DNA of 64,000 nucleotides from Viscum album. Taxonomy: Eukaryota; Streptophyta; Magnoliopsida; Santalales; Viscaceae. The DNA is taken from positions 1,866,398,988 to 1,866,462,987 of the forward strand of contig OY728128.1 in NCBI GenBank assembly GCA_963277665.1, given 5' to 3'. The position numbers and the translations under genes are program-made. This document shows positions 24,701 to 37,120 of the stretch, piece after piece (within the stretch, counting starts at the first letter, position 1; each line of letters starts with the position of its first letter). Under the pieces are notes generated by a model, which saw nothing but the letters and a program-made list of their open reading frames with translations, was not told the DNA's origin and searched no databases.

Positions 24701-25340
24701 AGATGCTTTGGACCAGCTCTTCTTTCCATGAAATCCCATTTTACCCTATGAAGAAAGGATCCACCCTCTGGTGATACGAAACACACCCTACGATGATAAC
24801 ATTCAATGAATTCTGGGAAGGGAACTAGGCAGTCCATTCCGAGAATGACATCATAGCTTATCATCTCTAGGACATAGAGATCAAAAAGGAAGTGACATCC
24901 ACCAACCTCTAGTGGGAACTTCTTTTAATGACCTACACTAGCCGTTCTAGTCCCCAACTGTGTGTCTAGCATCAAAACATCAGCAGAAGAAAATACATAG
25001 AGCCCAAGTCTCTCCACAACAGAAACATATATAAAACTGTGGGGATCCCTGTATCAAAAAGAGTCGAAGCTAAAAATGAGGCTACTAAGATCGTACCTTA
25101 AACTGTGGATGGAATGGGATCCACCTCCTGCTGGGTATGATCCACTTCAAATGTCTGGCCTGTACTATGGCATTGTGACCCTACTTGACCGCTCTAAGAT
25201 GATCCACCCTACTGTTGCTGAAGAAACAACGACTGACTACCATGGCCATAACCTCCACCTCATATTGAATGGCTAGAAGAACTCCAGTTTCTAGACTGGT
25301 GGGAAACTAGTGGCGCTGCTCCTAAATGAGGAGTTATAGA
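21708..25340 (-). pseudogene. Element 2: pol (protease to chromodomain), broken
   Basis: Minus strand, in order: protease D-T-G at about 25047-25055 with V-I-L-G-M-D near 24850; RT from about 24480 (F-R-S-T-Y-G near 24180, F-G-L-T-N-A-P near 24145); RT active site at 24056-24064 reading F-M-D-V-I-L-V-Y instead of F-I-D-D; the connection block L-G-L-A-G-Y-Y-R near 23810; RNase H with T-D-H-K-I-L-K-Y near 23430; integrase core with first D at about 22769 (A-M-D-F), second D lost to a stop in the S-D-R-D block near 22590, and E kept in G-Q-S-E near 22475; chromodomain-like tail V-P-L-V-R-V-L-W-x-H ... S-W-K-R-E near 21750-21830. Many stops and frame changes break it into pieces of about 60-170 codons. 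Loss of the second RT aspartate and the second integrase aspartate means no activity. Confidence 0.92.
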
Positions 25341-26342
25341 AGAACCATTGTCACCTGATGCTGGTGATATGATCATATATAATAGCTGAAGATTACCCTT
25401 CTAGCCGCGGGTTAGGCACTCCACTTCGTCTCACGAGAAATGTGGCCTCATATGATCGCTTATACAAAACAGGTAGCACATCACCTAGCTATTGGAAGAT
25501 GCATCCCACCTACTCTGATCCCCTTACACAGCCTCCTTACGGCACATCCTGCTATCAGCTGGAAGAGCAGTAACTCTGGATTCTGAACCGTAGTGGCTCA
25601 CAGATCATGAATCCCTCAAATTATGTTATGTGATTAGTGCCCGGTTGACGATATATGATATCGAAGTGAACATGATGATGCTCACCTATGATCGAATGTC
25701 CTGCCTCAGACGAACCTCAAATTTCTTTGCATGAAACAACTCATCCCCTCCAGGAATAGGCGTGAAATGTTGTAGCTCTGTAAAATGAGGGGAATAATCT
25801 ATAACCAAAATAGTACCATGCTCCGGAATCATAAAATCTCGGGCTCGATCAGCCATCATGGTCTCCGGATAGAAGAAATTGTAGAAGATGTGGAAAAACT
25901 CATCCCAAGACATATTTTGCTGGCGCTCCATCTGTGAGATCACATCCCACCACCTCTCTGTGGAATCTCGAAGCATGTACGTAGCGAGCTTCACCCTCTT
26001 ATCTGAAGGTATCTCCAGATGCTTGAAAATCATCAGTGTGGCTTATAGCCATGACTCTTCAGCTTGGGGTCCTCCATCCCCTGAAAAAGTAGAAGGATGT
26101 TGCTGCTGAAAGAACCGCGTAGAATAACCCATCTACGGGGCATGATGCGGCGCTCACAGAAAGGTATGCATCATCCTCAGAAAGGCCTTCCTGAACTGTG
26201 CATCATCACCTATGTCAGGTACAATAGTTGGTGCCAAGGCTGGAACAACGGGAGGATCTACAGGTAGTCCCTGATCGGAAATATTTGGTGATTGATCACT
26301 GTCTGGCAATTTGGGCACAACCAGAATTCATCTCGGTGGCAT
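25341..26342 (-). pseudogene. Element 2: gag, broken
   Basis: The start is the minus-strand ATG at 26342; the fifth codon is already TGA, probably from CGA. The conserved retrotransposon Gag core lies at 26033-25686 (E-R-W-W-D, W-D-E-F-F-x-x-F-Y-x-x-F-Y-P, L-R-Q-D-I). A single decayed zinc knuckle is visible near 25455-25500 (C-Y-x-F-C ... D-H-M-R). Upstream of the core the frame has several more stops. Gag forms the particle and packages RNA. The stretch 26100-26340, rich in P, D and Q, is the usual poorly conserved N-terminal part. Confidence 0.85.
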
Positions 26343-26449
26343 GACTTTGCAAGGCCAATCACACACCTTAGATCAGAATTAATAGGGATTGAAACAATGA
26401 GTTTTTTAAATGAAACATGAGAAAGAAAGCATTCATGTTTTACAAAACA

Positions 26450-27120
26450 TGACTACACAGTGTGAACGATTCTTACAAAACGTGTTACCTTAAACCATTT
26501 ACATGGGCATTTACTCCTACCTATACTGGTCGTGTAACACCCCTGACACACAACGTGTTGTCTTAACTCATGGAGTGTACATGAATCCTATACCCCACCA
26601 TGATTCCTTCTACACAGTTAATCCACATGGATCTCCTATAACACTAATACACGACGTGTTTACCGTAGACACAACATGTACTAGACAAGCTTCTACTGGC
26701 TCGTGTTGTTAGTGACACGGCCTGACACACGTCTCTCTCAACACAGTGTGTTCGTGGAGGAAACGTCATGTACATGAAAGGATAACACCAACACGAGGTT
26801 TTAGTGACACAATCGGGTACCTGGATCAGACTACACATTGTGTTAAACCCTAACAAGGTGTGTATAACTTAACATTTATCCCTCCATGTTGTATGTTACA
26901 TGGGAGGATACAAGGTTAACACTACACGACATGTACAACTAGTACACGGCGTGTTCCCACATAATTTTCTATCCCTTGTCTCTACCCACATAGCCTATGA
27001 CTTGGTTAGATACTACATGGAATGTAGATAACATACATGGCATGTACTTAAGAAAGACTATTTCTTCATGAACAGAAGAACACATGGCGTGTAGTCAATA
27101 CTACATGGCATGTATTATGG
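26450..27120 (-). repeat. Palindrome-rich leader of element 2
   Basis: Just upstream of gag, about 15 imperfect copies of an ACACG-n-CGTGT palindrome occur in 670 bases, for example TACACGACGTGTT near 26648, ACACAGTGTGT near 26740, TACACGGCGTGTT near 26941 and TACATGGCATGTA near 27040 and 27105. Copies reading ACATG-n-CATGT look like CpG-decayed forms of ACACG-n-CGTGT. The same motif recurs in U3 of both LTRs. Confidence 0.8.
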
Positions 27121-27795
27121 GTTTTTCTGGACAGTAAGCTTCAGAAAGTACTCTGAATCCCAGAAAAACACTGAAACATACATTGAGAGTGCCATATTCT
27201 GATCCTTGAGGGCCCATACTCCCTACGGATCAATGCTTGAAATCATTTACATGTTATAGACATGGACAATAGTGTAATGAACCACCAAATCCCAGTCCAT
27301 GAGGGCCCATAACACCTCAAGAACCAATGTTTGGCATTCATTAAAACAAAACCTTACACATAAAATACTGCATCAAGTATCAGGTATTTTAATCATGGAA
27401 TCTATCACAACATCATGGATACTCTACAGAATGTCTATCACAACAACATGCAATCGCGAATGCATCCTAGATGGCATGGAAATAATGCATGACATGTGAT
27501 TTCTAGCAAGTGCCTATATGATGCATGAGATGGAATACCCTCATCTCATTAGGATGCGACATAAATAGAACCTCAATAATGTCAATATTTATAACACAAA
27601 ACATGTGAGTGTCCCAATGGGAAAAATCAGATCAACCGTAAACATGAGAAACTAGAAAAAATTGCAATAAATGAGCAAGATTGGATTTTCCCTATACACA
27701 GGTTAGCTACTCACTGGAATAACTTATTACCAAGTACCTATTCTATCTTATCCCTGAATAAGGGCTCCAAACAATAAATAAAGGGAAAATAATTC
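27121..27795 (-). other. Element 2: upstream leader
   Basis: AT-rich, untranslated, between the palindromic stretch and the primer site. It contains two imperfect copies of a block around GAGGGCCCATA at about 27208 and 27300 (about 90 bases apart). No frame of interest. Confidence 0.6.
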
Positions 27796-27806
27796 CTCTG
27801 ATACAA
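27796..27806 (-). other. Element 2: primer-binding site (initiator Met tRNA)
   Basis: The plus strand reads CTCTGATACAA directly inside the LTR edge; the intact complement is CTCTGATACCA, so one C has been lost. Confidence 0.85.
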
Positions 27807-28584
27807 CTTTGTAACATCCCGATTCTGGAAGCCACCGAGTGGCGCCCTGTAACAGGTTGGTCACATGTCTTCAAGCGCATTTCCCCAAATAGAAGAGGCT
27901 GCCTACAAGCATTGAGGGCCTTGGGTTGGATAGTTGGGAAACGATTCCCTCATTGACAGAGTACACAGAAGATGTAAATAAATACATACAAGAGCGGAAG
28001 CAATAATAGTGACAAATAGTAGTAACAACATAAAACTGATGTATAAACTAGATAACGTATATAAAATGATGCATGATACACATGTTTATGAAAACAACCA
28101 ACCAAGTCACAATGATGAAGTACATCAGTGCTAATACAAAGTGTAAAAGAGAGTAGGTAAAATCATCACCATCACAAGCTATAGCTAGGTCCCATGCGCT
28201 CCATCTCCACAAAAAATCATGTACATGAAATAGAATGGTGGTTTCACATATCTATACATGAAACAAAATAATCTGTTTTAGCCCAAATCATGTCCCAAAT
28301 AGGGTGTGATACTAAATCCTAGTACGCAACCACCTGAAGATACATGCCTAACAACCATTTAATATATGACAAGTAAAAGTACAGAAAACAATTAACAGGA
28401 AAGTACTCAACAATAAACTATACACAATTTCAATATCAAGAAACAAAAAAACAAACACCAAAACCCCAAACATGTAACCCTATATGATGTACTAACAACC
28501 ATCCCCTCTAGTCCAACCTAAGAAGTACGAGAAACACTTTGGGAAGTGCACTTATCTGAACCCCTCTGGTTTAGTCATAAGAAT

Positions 28585-28930
28585 TCATAAAGACTCTCTG
28601 AGGAAGCACTCACAGTCAATTCCCCTTATATTTTAAGGTAGTCAAGGACTCTTTGAGGAAGATCACATGGTCAATTCCCCTTATATCCCCAAGTTCAAGG
28701 ACTCTCTGAGGAAACTCACTCGGCAAATTCTCTTTATAACTCAGGTTGTTCAAAAACTCTCTGAGGAAGATCCCTCGGTCAATTCCCTCTATATTATAGG
28801 GTAATCGAGGTATTTCAATGTAAAATAAATACTCTCTGAGGAATCTTTCACGATCAATTACTCTTATAGTCTAAATTGCTCAAAGACTCTCTGAGGAAGC
28901 TCACTCAGTCAATTCCCCTTATAGGCTACA
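28585..28930 (-). repeat. Six tandem units in element 2 5' LTR
   Basis: Same family and order as 20360-20700. Units start near 28590, 28645, 28695, 28750, 28825 and 28880, and the fourth again has the long tail, confirming common ancestry of the arrays. Confidence 0.9.
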
Positions 28931-29639
28931 ACAACAGGTTCTCATAGCCCTGTGTAGGTATCCCAGCATAGCAGCGCAATATGGAAAAGGTAATCCTATA
29001 AAACTACTTTGCTAACCAGTCTACAACATATTATACATGGCAGAATACAACTCTCCATCCTACAATAACAGGAAAGGAAAACAGGAAAGGTGGCCAAAGT
29101 GGCTAAACAAGACCAAACGGTCATAAACAGAACATGCATGGGCAATACATTCAAATCATATCAATCAACCCTATTCATATCCAATTATCCTCTACAAAAG
29201 CATAAAATAATGGAATGAAAGAAAAGGGGTAATATAGTAATAACACAATACCCCGTTCAAGGGTATTGGTAGAATTTGCACATAATACTCAAAAAATTTG
29301 AACAGAAAGTCACAAACCACCTACCACTATGTTAGGAGATCACTATATGTGATCCTCAAAGCTTGAATGGCCTTAGAACACCATATATCTATGAAATCAC
29401 TCAAACAATTCTACCCATGATATCTCACTAAAGAGGAGAAATCAGAAGATGGTGCTCTAGTGGAAGAGAGAACTCACTAATGCGATTCAAACATGACCAA
29501 AAAATTTTGATTTGGAGGAAAAATGGAGGCTCGGGGATCATCAAAGATCCATGGCCGAAAGGAGATCTCGGTCTAACGAGACTTAAAAGAATAGAATTCT
29601 AGTGATTAGATGCAACCCCGATGTGATTAACAAAAAAAC

Positions 29640-29820
29640 GAATGTACACGGTGTGTACTTTTGAATTACATTGAGTGTACTCCCCATTTTCATACTCCGC
29701 TTCAATTGGCCTCGAGGTTATCACACGTAGCTGTGTGCAAGGCCGCTACATGGCCAACACACAGCTACCCACGGTAACCAAGTACACATCGTGTAATCAT
29801 AATGTACATGGTGTGTACTT
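29640..29820 (-). repeat. Palindrome cluster in U3 of element 2 5' LTR
   Basis: GTACACGGTGTGTAC at 29644-29658, a weaker copy near 29667-29681, AGTACACATCGTGTA near 29780 and GTACATGGTGTGTAC near 29803. These correspond in position to the palindromes of the other LTR. Confidence 0.8.
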
Positions 29821-29903
29821 TGAAAATTTCTAAAAACTCTTCTTTTCTCAAAAACTTTAGAAAAAATAAAAACATACCTGAAAAGAAGATTTGGGTTCTG
29901 ACA

Positions 29904-30944
29904 AATATGGTAGAAGAAGTTAAGTATATCAAACATGGTTAATGAATAATAATGAAATAAATGATAATAATAAAAACATTGAATCCTTCTTTTTGATATA
30001 TCTTAAGACAAGTATATTTAATTATGTGGATTGTTTTAATTGGATGTTTCCATTCATATCATTATTTCATATCCCCTTAGGGGCCTTGATGGGTCTCTAG
30101 ACTTCCCACATAGTCTATTAATTGTATTCACTACTATCAAGATATGGTCATAGAGGGTCACATGAAATGAATGTTCAAATGTATGACATATTTTATTGGA
30201 TATGAGTATATGACACGGTAGGCCCCACCATGGGGTTTGTGAGATGTATGAGTACAAATGATCACCATGGAATAAATTAATTATTTATTATTCAAGTATA
30301 TTATAATGGGAGTTCAATTTATTCATTTAGTGTATTAAAGTATATATAAGTGAGTACATTAAAATTTATTTAACAAAGGGGTATTAATTTTAATATTCAA
30401 TGTTCATATAATATTTATACTAATAACGAGTCGTGTTAATTAATCAATTGTATCTTGTAATATATTAATTATATTAAAAGTATGTGACAAAAATATTAAT
30501 TATATTTATGACCAGCATAACATGCCTTTTGTGACTTATTTAGTGTGTAAAAAATATTGGGGGGATGAGGGTCATTTTACATGTATTTTATCCCTTGATA
30601 TATATGTTAGAGGAGGCTCTCATTTATTAAACCATTCATTACATGAATTTTAGAGGCCCTCTTTCATTTATCTTACTTCCTAGAGAGAGATGATTGCATT
30701 CCAAGTGTATGATCCATGTTCTTCTTCTCATATGAAAGTATTGTCATTATAGTGATCATAAATACATAAAACTCTTCATAAAATTTCTTTATTAGACCCC
30801 AAATATGGATGATAGGTGTACCTGTATCAATTTTATGTGTGTGTGGATGATCAAATGGATTTTACCTCAGTTCATTCATGTAATAATTACTAATGGAAAG
30901 CAGTTGATGAACATTCCCTCAAATCGAACAAGGTAAATGTTACA
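29904..30944 (+). repeat. Copia 3' LTR, second part
   Basis: Continues the LTR broken by element 2 (the AATAT duplication is at 29904-29908). It holds a CCTAGAGAGAGATGA block near 30693, which resembles the start of R in many plant copia LTRs, and may end at TGTTACA (30938-30944), matching the TGTTATAAG start as an inverted terminal dinucleotide. The end is tentative. Confidence 0.5.
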
Positions 30945-31050
30945 TTTAATTCTTATGCCTAAATATTTGACATGATATCCATGGATTTTGTGACAGGATA
31001 TGTGTAATTAGAGATGATTTAGTTATGTTAATTTAATGTTATAGTTTTTA
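30945..31050. other. Unassigned junction
   Basis: Short AT-rich stretch between the tentative copia LTR end and the first position where element 4 LTR similarity can be followed. It may belong to either. Confidence 0.4.
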
Positions 31051-32345
31051 AATCCGCAAACCATATTCTCTCACTGTACACCACAATACTATTATACAGA
31101 ATCATTGTTCTTCTAAACTACATGCAGTGTATTTGTATTAATCACCTAGAATCAATAGATATAGATTAATCATATCTCAACCATGGATTTAACTTCTAAT
31201 TGTGCTAGAATATTCTTTATAATCCTATTCCTTGTATTTAGAACCTTAAAAGGTCAATTTATGGAAATCAATCATTGAATGAATAGTTCACAGAATCCCC
31301 CCAAAACCCCCACATCCTAATTCATCACTAGTCAGTGGATATCCACACCAATTAACCTATCATAGCCAAAATAACATAATGATCCTTCTAAAAGTCCTTA
31401 GTATCTAATGAAAAACCATAAAAATCACCAAAGGTCTTATATTTGGAAAGAGTGATGATATTTACTAATGTTGTCGAATTTATAGCCTTAGCAGAGGCCA
31501 AAGATGTATTCTCAATAAATAGGGAGGGAAAAATCTGGAAAATACTGAAAGGGTATTAGTGGTAGAGATTTTAAATCATGACGACCATTTTTTTCCTGGA
31601 AGTCAAGGAAACAAAATAAAACCTATGAAAACAATTTATTTTAGGAAATAATACAAAAGGGTTTATAGGGCCATGAAATATAGAAATCAAATGAAAAATA
31701 GATAACCCGTGCCAAAATAACTATGAAAGGAAAAGAAAAAAAATATTAAAACCCTATTGTAGTCTTGGATCAATTATTGATGATGAGCACACCCTTCATG
31801 AGATCCATTATAGATATCATTAGAGTGTTCTATTTTTCAAGATCCACAGATTCCCCAGATCTCCTCCTTGATCTCTTCCCTCAAAACACTCTCTGTAATT
31901 TTGTGGGTTATAAAAACTATCCATATATTTATATAATAGTAGGGTTTAATAAGAAAAAAATTAGTCAATGATCTGATACTCAATCAATAAATCTAGTAAT
32001 TAAATTAATTAATTAATCCTCTCATGAATTCCTAACCATATGAACCCCACTATGGATAACAATTACACCACTCTTAGAGTAAATTACTGGTTCTAGACAC
32101 AAACATGATCATTGATTTTTAATAGGATGATTCAAATAGTAGTAAAATAATCAATCAGATAAACATGTAATTTAAAACTAAAATCACTTTATATTTTTAA
32201 TATTACATGATTAAGGATCCTAAACAATCTTAATTTTCGTCCAACTCAATGAATCAAAGAAAAAATATTTTTTAAATTATTCTAAAGGTTTAAATAAAAT
32301 TCAATATCACTACATCCTCTACGCCTTCAAGGATTTAAATCTAGA
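31050..32345 (-). repeat. Element 4: 3' LTR relic
   Basis: Shares ordered blocks with 47870-49074: the ATTAATCACC/ATCAATCACC block near 31145 and 47997, the GGGCCATGAAA block near 31669 and 48408, the stretch from GAGATCCA to CCTCAA near 31800-31890 and 48535-48620, and ATTCTAAAGGTTTAAAT near 32280. Heavily diverged. The minus-strand orientation is taken from the pol relic between the two copies. Confidence 0.65.
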
Positions 32346-34480
32346 AAAAATACCCTATAAGAAAAAATATGGTCACTATGTAACAACCAAATATTTCATA
32401 TTACATTATCTCTTCAAATAAATTAAAAAACTTGCATTACACGGAACACTGAGCTCCAGCGCACTATGACTTACAAATCTATTCATTCATAAAGTAGTTA
32501 TGAATAGTATTAACTGAATTGTGAATTTTATATACTCAATAAAATTTTATAATCCATATTATGTTCTTATGAGAAATAATATAAGAATAAATACATTTTT
32601 TAAATAAAAAAGTATTTTTTTAAAAAAATGATTTTTTACGACCATTTAAGGGTGAACCATTTTTTAAACCAATTTTTTACAATTTTATATTTTCAATTTT
32701 TTGAAATTAAATTATTCTATAGAATTGGGATATAATAATTTAGTTTGGATATGTTTTTGAAATATTTCTCAAAAATTTCATTTTTTGATGAACAGTGAAA
32801 AATAATAAATTTTAATTTAAAAAAACTTTTTTAGTCGAACTAATTAATAGTGTTAAATTATACATTTTAGAGGTTTTAAAGTGTCATTAGATTTTATTTT
32901 TATCATTTAATATAATTTATGTCATTGGATGTAATTTCACATTTAAACTGAACATAAACAAGTGTTAATCTTTTGATTGTTATTATTTCTTAAAAACACA
33001 CTTTTAGTTTTTACAATGAGAATTGATTTTAAATTAATTTCTGCCACTTCTGTGTTTTGAATTTTGGAAAACTGGATTCCATATTTGAAATAAATAGGTA
33101 CAAGTTGGTTAAATAGATAAATTTTATTTTTAGACATTATGAATATTTACTTCAGTAAATATTTTATTTACCATGGTTAACGGGTAAATCTTGTTAATAA
33201 GGGTAAACAAATAATATAAAAACATTGTTAAATTAACCTATCATGTGTCCTATTCCTATTGGTTTATACATGTCTGACCATGGGCATTTGTGGGTCGATT
33301 TTGGGACTACATGTTGCCAATTGAGAGTGATAATGACACATTATATTAATTAATTTAAAGTAAAGTCAAAAATGAAAAAAAAATATATCTTTTAGTAAAT
33401 ATTTTTTCACAAGGTGTTATATAATTTATATTTTAAAATATAAAATATCATTAGAAATATAAAACTATTTTCTACAGAATGGTCTTTTATTTATAATTTT
33501 TAGACAATAAATAATTAAATTTATCTATAAAACTATGACGATAATATAATTACCTTATTAATGAATGAATCAAATAAATGGTATTATAAACATTAAAAAA
33601 ATATAATTTCTAAGTTTTAATGACATCCAAGAATTTTTTCATTGTATATTCCATGTTAATATTGATTCAATGTATCTTGTTCGATGTAATGACGTTGTGA
33701 TGACTTTCACAAAAACAAAATACTAAATAGTGTCAAAATTGACATAAATGAGTTTTTAAATAAAATAATATATTATTAATGTATATAATATTACAATAAA
33801 TATAAGGGTAGGAATAGGGATTAATTAAAATTTTATATGTCATTAATGAACAACTTGATGTTCGCTCGTATGTTTAGAGTATTTTTATTAATCATGTATT
33901 GTAAGATTATAAGAAGACATAGTAAAAGTTAAAGTATTTAACTAAGAGTTAAATCCAAAATATAATGTTAATATGATGACCAAAACCTATATAAAACCAA
34001 TAGTTTGAGTGTTTTTCAACCCATACCCCCTTTATCCTAGAAATAAATCATTTTGAGCCATTATAAACTGAAAATTATTTTATTATAAATGAATATTTAA
34101 ATCTTTTCCAAAAGTGACAATCACCTCTCTTATAAAAGGATACATCACTTTATCTCAAAATCACACCTTCAATGCCATTTGGATCGTTGAACCCTTGACC
34201 CAATATCCTCCCAACATCCCTCACATTATAATAAATTCCTTACATTGATCATAAAGAAAACCTAATGATCCATTTTAATCAACTATAAATGAATCTACTG
34301 AAGAAGAGGTAATAATTTCACCACCCTCATTCAATTTCTTTTTTTCTTCCACTTATTCATTATTTGTTGTTTCCATAAAAAAATAATTAATCCAGTACCT
34401 CATACATAATGTGATTCTATTATAAATATGGTACAACAATATTGGTTATTCTATCCATCCTATAAATGAAAAAGTCACCA

Positions 34481-34920
34481 TACATGCGTGCGTACGGATT
34501 ACCGTCTCCACATCGTGGTGTAGTTAGTTATTCAAAACAATTCATTACATGGATGGGTTTAATAGTGTGTATAGATGATGTAAATAATAAATATAACATG
34601 TTAAATATTTTATATATATCATATAACATCCAATTACATACAATTTTTCTGTCAATATAATGATATTGTCACTTGTGCTTAAGTACGGATTACCATGTCT
34701 ACGACGCGATGAGATTCATTTCCACATTCACCATTCAACGATGATTATAAAATATATATTATTAATAAGTATTTAATATATGAAATAATAATGATAATTA
34801 ATATATATATATATATACGTACATACATATATCTTATTCACTTACTTCCATTCCATACGATATGAGAACGAAAACAACTTTTATGCATGCGTACGGCCTA
34901 TCGTCTCCATAAACAGTGTT
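34481..34920 (+). repeat. Three GC-rich islets in element 3 5' LTR
   Basis: Copies near 34481-34519 (GCGTGCGTACGGATTACCGT), 34673-34711 (decayed) and 34883-34918 (GCATGCGTACGGCCTATCGT), spaced about 190-210 bases. Element 1 has only two. An AT/ATAC microsatellite separates copies two and three (34800-34830). Confidence 0.8.
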
Positions 34921-35944
34921 TTCTATTTCATATATCTGTCTATTATACATATTTATATTATAAATATATATGATATATAAATTATTTGTTATATAATTGA
35001 AGTATTTAAATAATTATCAAAATGATATGATCAAGAATAACAAATTAAAACACGTACGATAAAGGAATCGATTATTACCCGAAAAGTTTATTTAACATGG
35101 GAATCATTATTAAATGGGAATTGTAAAGCCATAAATGAACCATGTATGATATAATAAATATAAATATGGTTCTTTTATAATTTAATAACATACAATGGTC
35201 TTTATACAAGTAGTTTAAAGGTATCATCGACCAAAGGATTGTGCAAGGTAAGGGTTATTACCTCAATCTCATTATTATTAGAGATTATTAATGTGTAATT
35301 ATTTACGGGGAAATATTTATCATTGATACCCATATTTCATAAAATTGTTTCAAAAGGAATTTTTTAATGTTTTATTGGATGGTCTATTTAACTACATCAT
35401 CATTTTAAATTTTTTAATGATTTATCATTCTAAATCCTTTTAATTAATGTCCTTGTTTTCAAAATGATTTTAAGGATTTTTTTTGACGGGCATGAATGTT
35501 TTGAAATGATAAATTATTTTCAAAAGTTTCAAACAGGAATAGGGCACTTTGATTCAAAAATCTCCTTTAAATTACTTCTGTTATAATTGTGTGACTTCTA
35601 AATGTTTTTATGAAAATCTTATATTTCTCTCAAAGAGTTTTACAAATCATTTTCATCTATATCAACATTCTTTGATGGATTTTAAACATGTTTTAAGTTG
35701 ATTTATTATGATAGAAATCAACCATAATGTATTGAATGATTTGTGATATATTTGACTATGGATGTGTTTTTTTATACCATTTAGGTTTTATGGTCAAATT
35801 ATAGACATTTTGAATTCTATTTTTAATACGAATGTTTATGTTATGCTTCAACCTTTTAATATGAGGAATGTATTACACTTAGTATGTGATGGGTGGAGCC
35901 CGCTTTAGGTCTTTGGTGCATTAGTAGGTCTCATGAGACAATTA

Positions 35945-36085
35945 TACATGGAATTGGATGAGTCCTTTCCCAATTTGATATATGTTTTTGGCAAAGGCTT
36001 TAATCATATTTAGATCTGGAATTGGGTGAGGCCTTTCCCAAGTTGATATAGTGTTTTGGATGAGGCCTTAATCATTTTTATATGT
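35945..36085 (+). repeat. Local ~65 bp duplication in element 3 U5
   Basis: Two copies of a block with GGAATTGG-TGAG-CCTTTCCCAA followed by TTGATATA, GTTTTGG and AGGC-TTAATCAT. The same pair is in the 3' LTR at about 42565-42690; element 1 has a simpler form, so the duplication is specific to the element 3 branch. Confidence 0.7.
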
Positions 36086-36621
36086 CTTGTTTGAGGCCTT
36101 GACAAAATGTTTTAGAATTTGTAGCATTATAATTTCACTCATTATGAAAATAATATTTACGGTTCTTGTAGTTATTTGACAATTAGAATACCCATGACTA
36201 TATTTTATTATGGCATTATTTATTCTGCTTATATTCCTACCATAAAGTATACATGTTTATTATTTTTAAAGGCATTGGTTTTCCATTATTCACCATACCT
36301 AATGTTTATGTTATCTTCCATTTTATTTCTTACACTTACTGAGCTTTGGATCTCACCCATTTCTTATGTTTTATTTTCCTAGGATTCAAAGAAGTGTATT
36401 ATGATTGATAAGAAGGGTTAAGCTTGCAGATTAATGGTGTTCTCAAATGATCATTTATGTTGTGTTTTATTTTTCCAATGTGTAATGTAAAGTTCATGTA
36501 TGTAATATATTTTCCAAGAATGCTAAATAGTTTAGTCCATTGGGACTTGATTCATTGTAATCATTCCAATGTATTAGAATAATGCACAAGCTACGGGATT
36601 CTAGGGTCAGAGTGTTACAGT

Positions 36622-36632
36622 TGGTATCATAG
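36622..36632 (+). other. Element 3: primer-binding site (initiator Met tRNA)
   Basis: TGGTATCATAG; the intact form is TGGTATCAGAG, one change. Confidence 0.9.
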
Positions 36633-37120
36633 GATGTTTAGTACGTATCGTGGAGACTATATTTAGAAAAACTTCGATTAGAGAACATTACCCTAAGACA
36701 GACTTTGAGGATTGGTATAGAAGAAAATTCAATAAATTTTTAAATGTATAGATTTTTTTAATTTTTCAAGAATTGCATCCCTGTATGGATACAAGCAGGT
36801 AGAGGTGGCTTTGGCACAGATGTACATAAGAGTGAAATCACCGACAAGGAGTTTTGGTCATGACTCAGGAAATCCTGGTACACGACAATGGGCATTTTTT
36901 TCACTCTTGGATATGGCACTCCCTAAGGATAGGCTTAAGATAATTCACATTTTCATTACTAGCCATTATGAAGGATTTATGAGAAAATACTTCCTCAAAG
37001 AAATCAATTTATGATTATAGATTATATAAATAATCATTTTAATTTACATTAGGTATTTTACATGATTTGAATTATACATTGTAACTCAAAAATTAACCTA
37101 GTGTATGTCATTGTTTTGAA
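36633..37120 (+). other. Element 3: 5' leader
   Basis: About 490 bases, alignable with 6646-7133 of element 1 (for example the CACGACAATGGGC block near 36882 and 6895). A 69-codon open frame at 36805-37014 lies within it but is not shared in frame with element 1 and is probably chance. Confidence 0.7.

Larger units (their letters stand above)
19582..29903 (-). mobile_element. Element 2: full-length chromovirus, 10.3 kb
   Basis: A complete Ty3/gypsy element on the minus strand: 5' LTR 27810-29903, primer site 27796-27806, gag from 26342, pol to about 21708, polypurine tract about 21677-21690, 3' LTR 19582-21676. A perfect 5 bp target duplication AATAT flanks it (19577-19581 and 29904-29908). 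Element-sense LTR ends are TGTCAGAACCC and GGATGTTACA. Integrase is followed by a chromodomain-like tail, so it is a chromovirus, but the LTRs and leader differ from element 1, marking a separate lineage. The LTRs differ more than those of element 1 and gag-pol has more stops, so it is older. It carries tandem repeats and palindrome clusters described below. Confidence 0.93.
27810..29903 (-). repeat. Element 2: 5' LTR (2094 bp)
   Basis: On the plus strand from TGTAACATCCCGATTC to GGGTTCTGACA. Six tandem units lie at 28585-28930 and palindromes at 29644-29658 and near 29780-29815. Confidence 0.92.
32379..36619 (+). repeat. Element 3: 5' LTR (4241 bp)
   Basis: TGTAACAACC to GGGTCAGAGTGTTACA. 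TATA box 34131-34139, three GC-rich islets at 34481-34920, splice-like GT at 34309 and AG at 36381-36382, and a local duplication near 35945-36085. Confidence 0.9.

Noticed and set aside
34796..34830. AT/ATAC microsatellite as a regulatory element
   Set aside because: Simple sequence repeat of a type common in AT-rich DNA; differs in length between the two LTRs.
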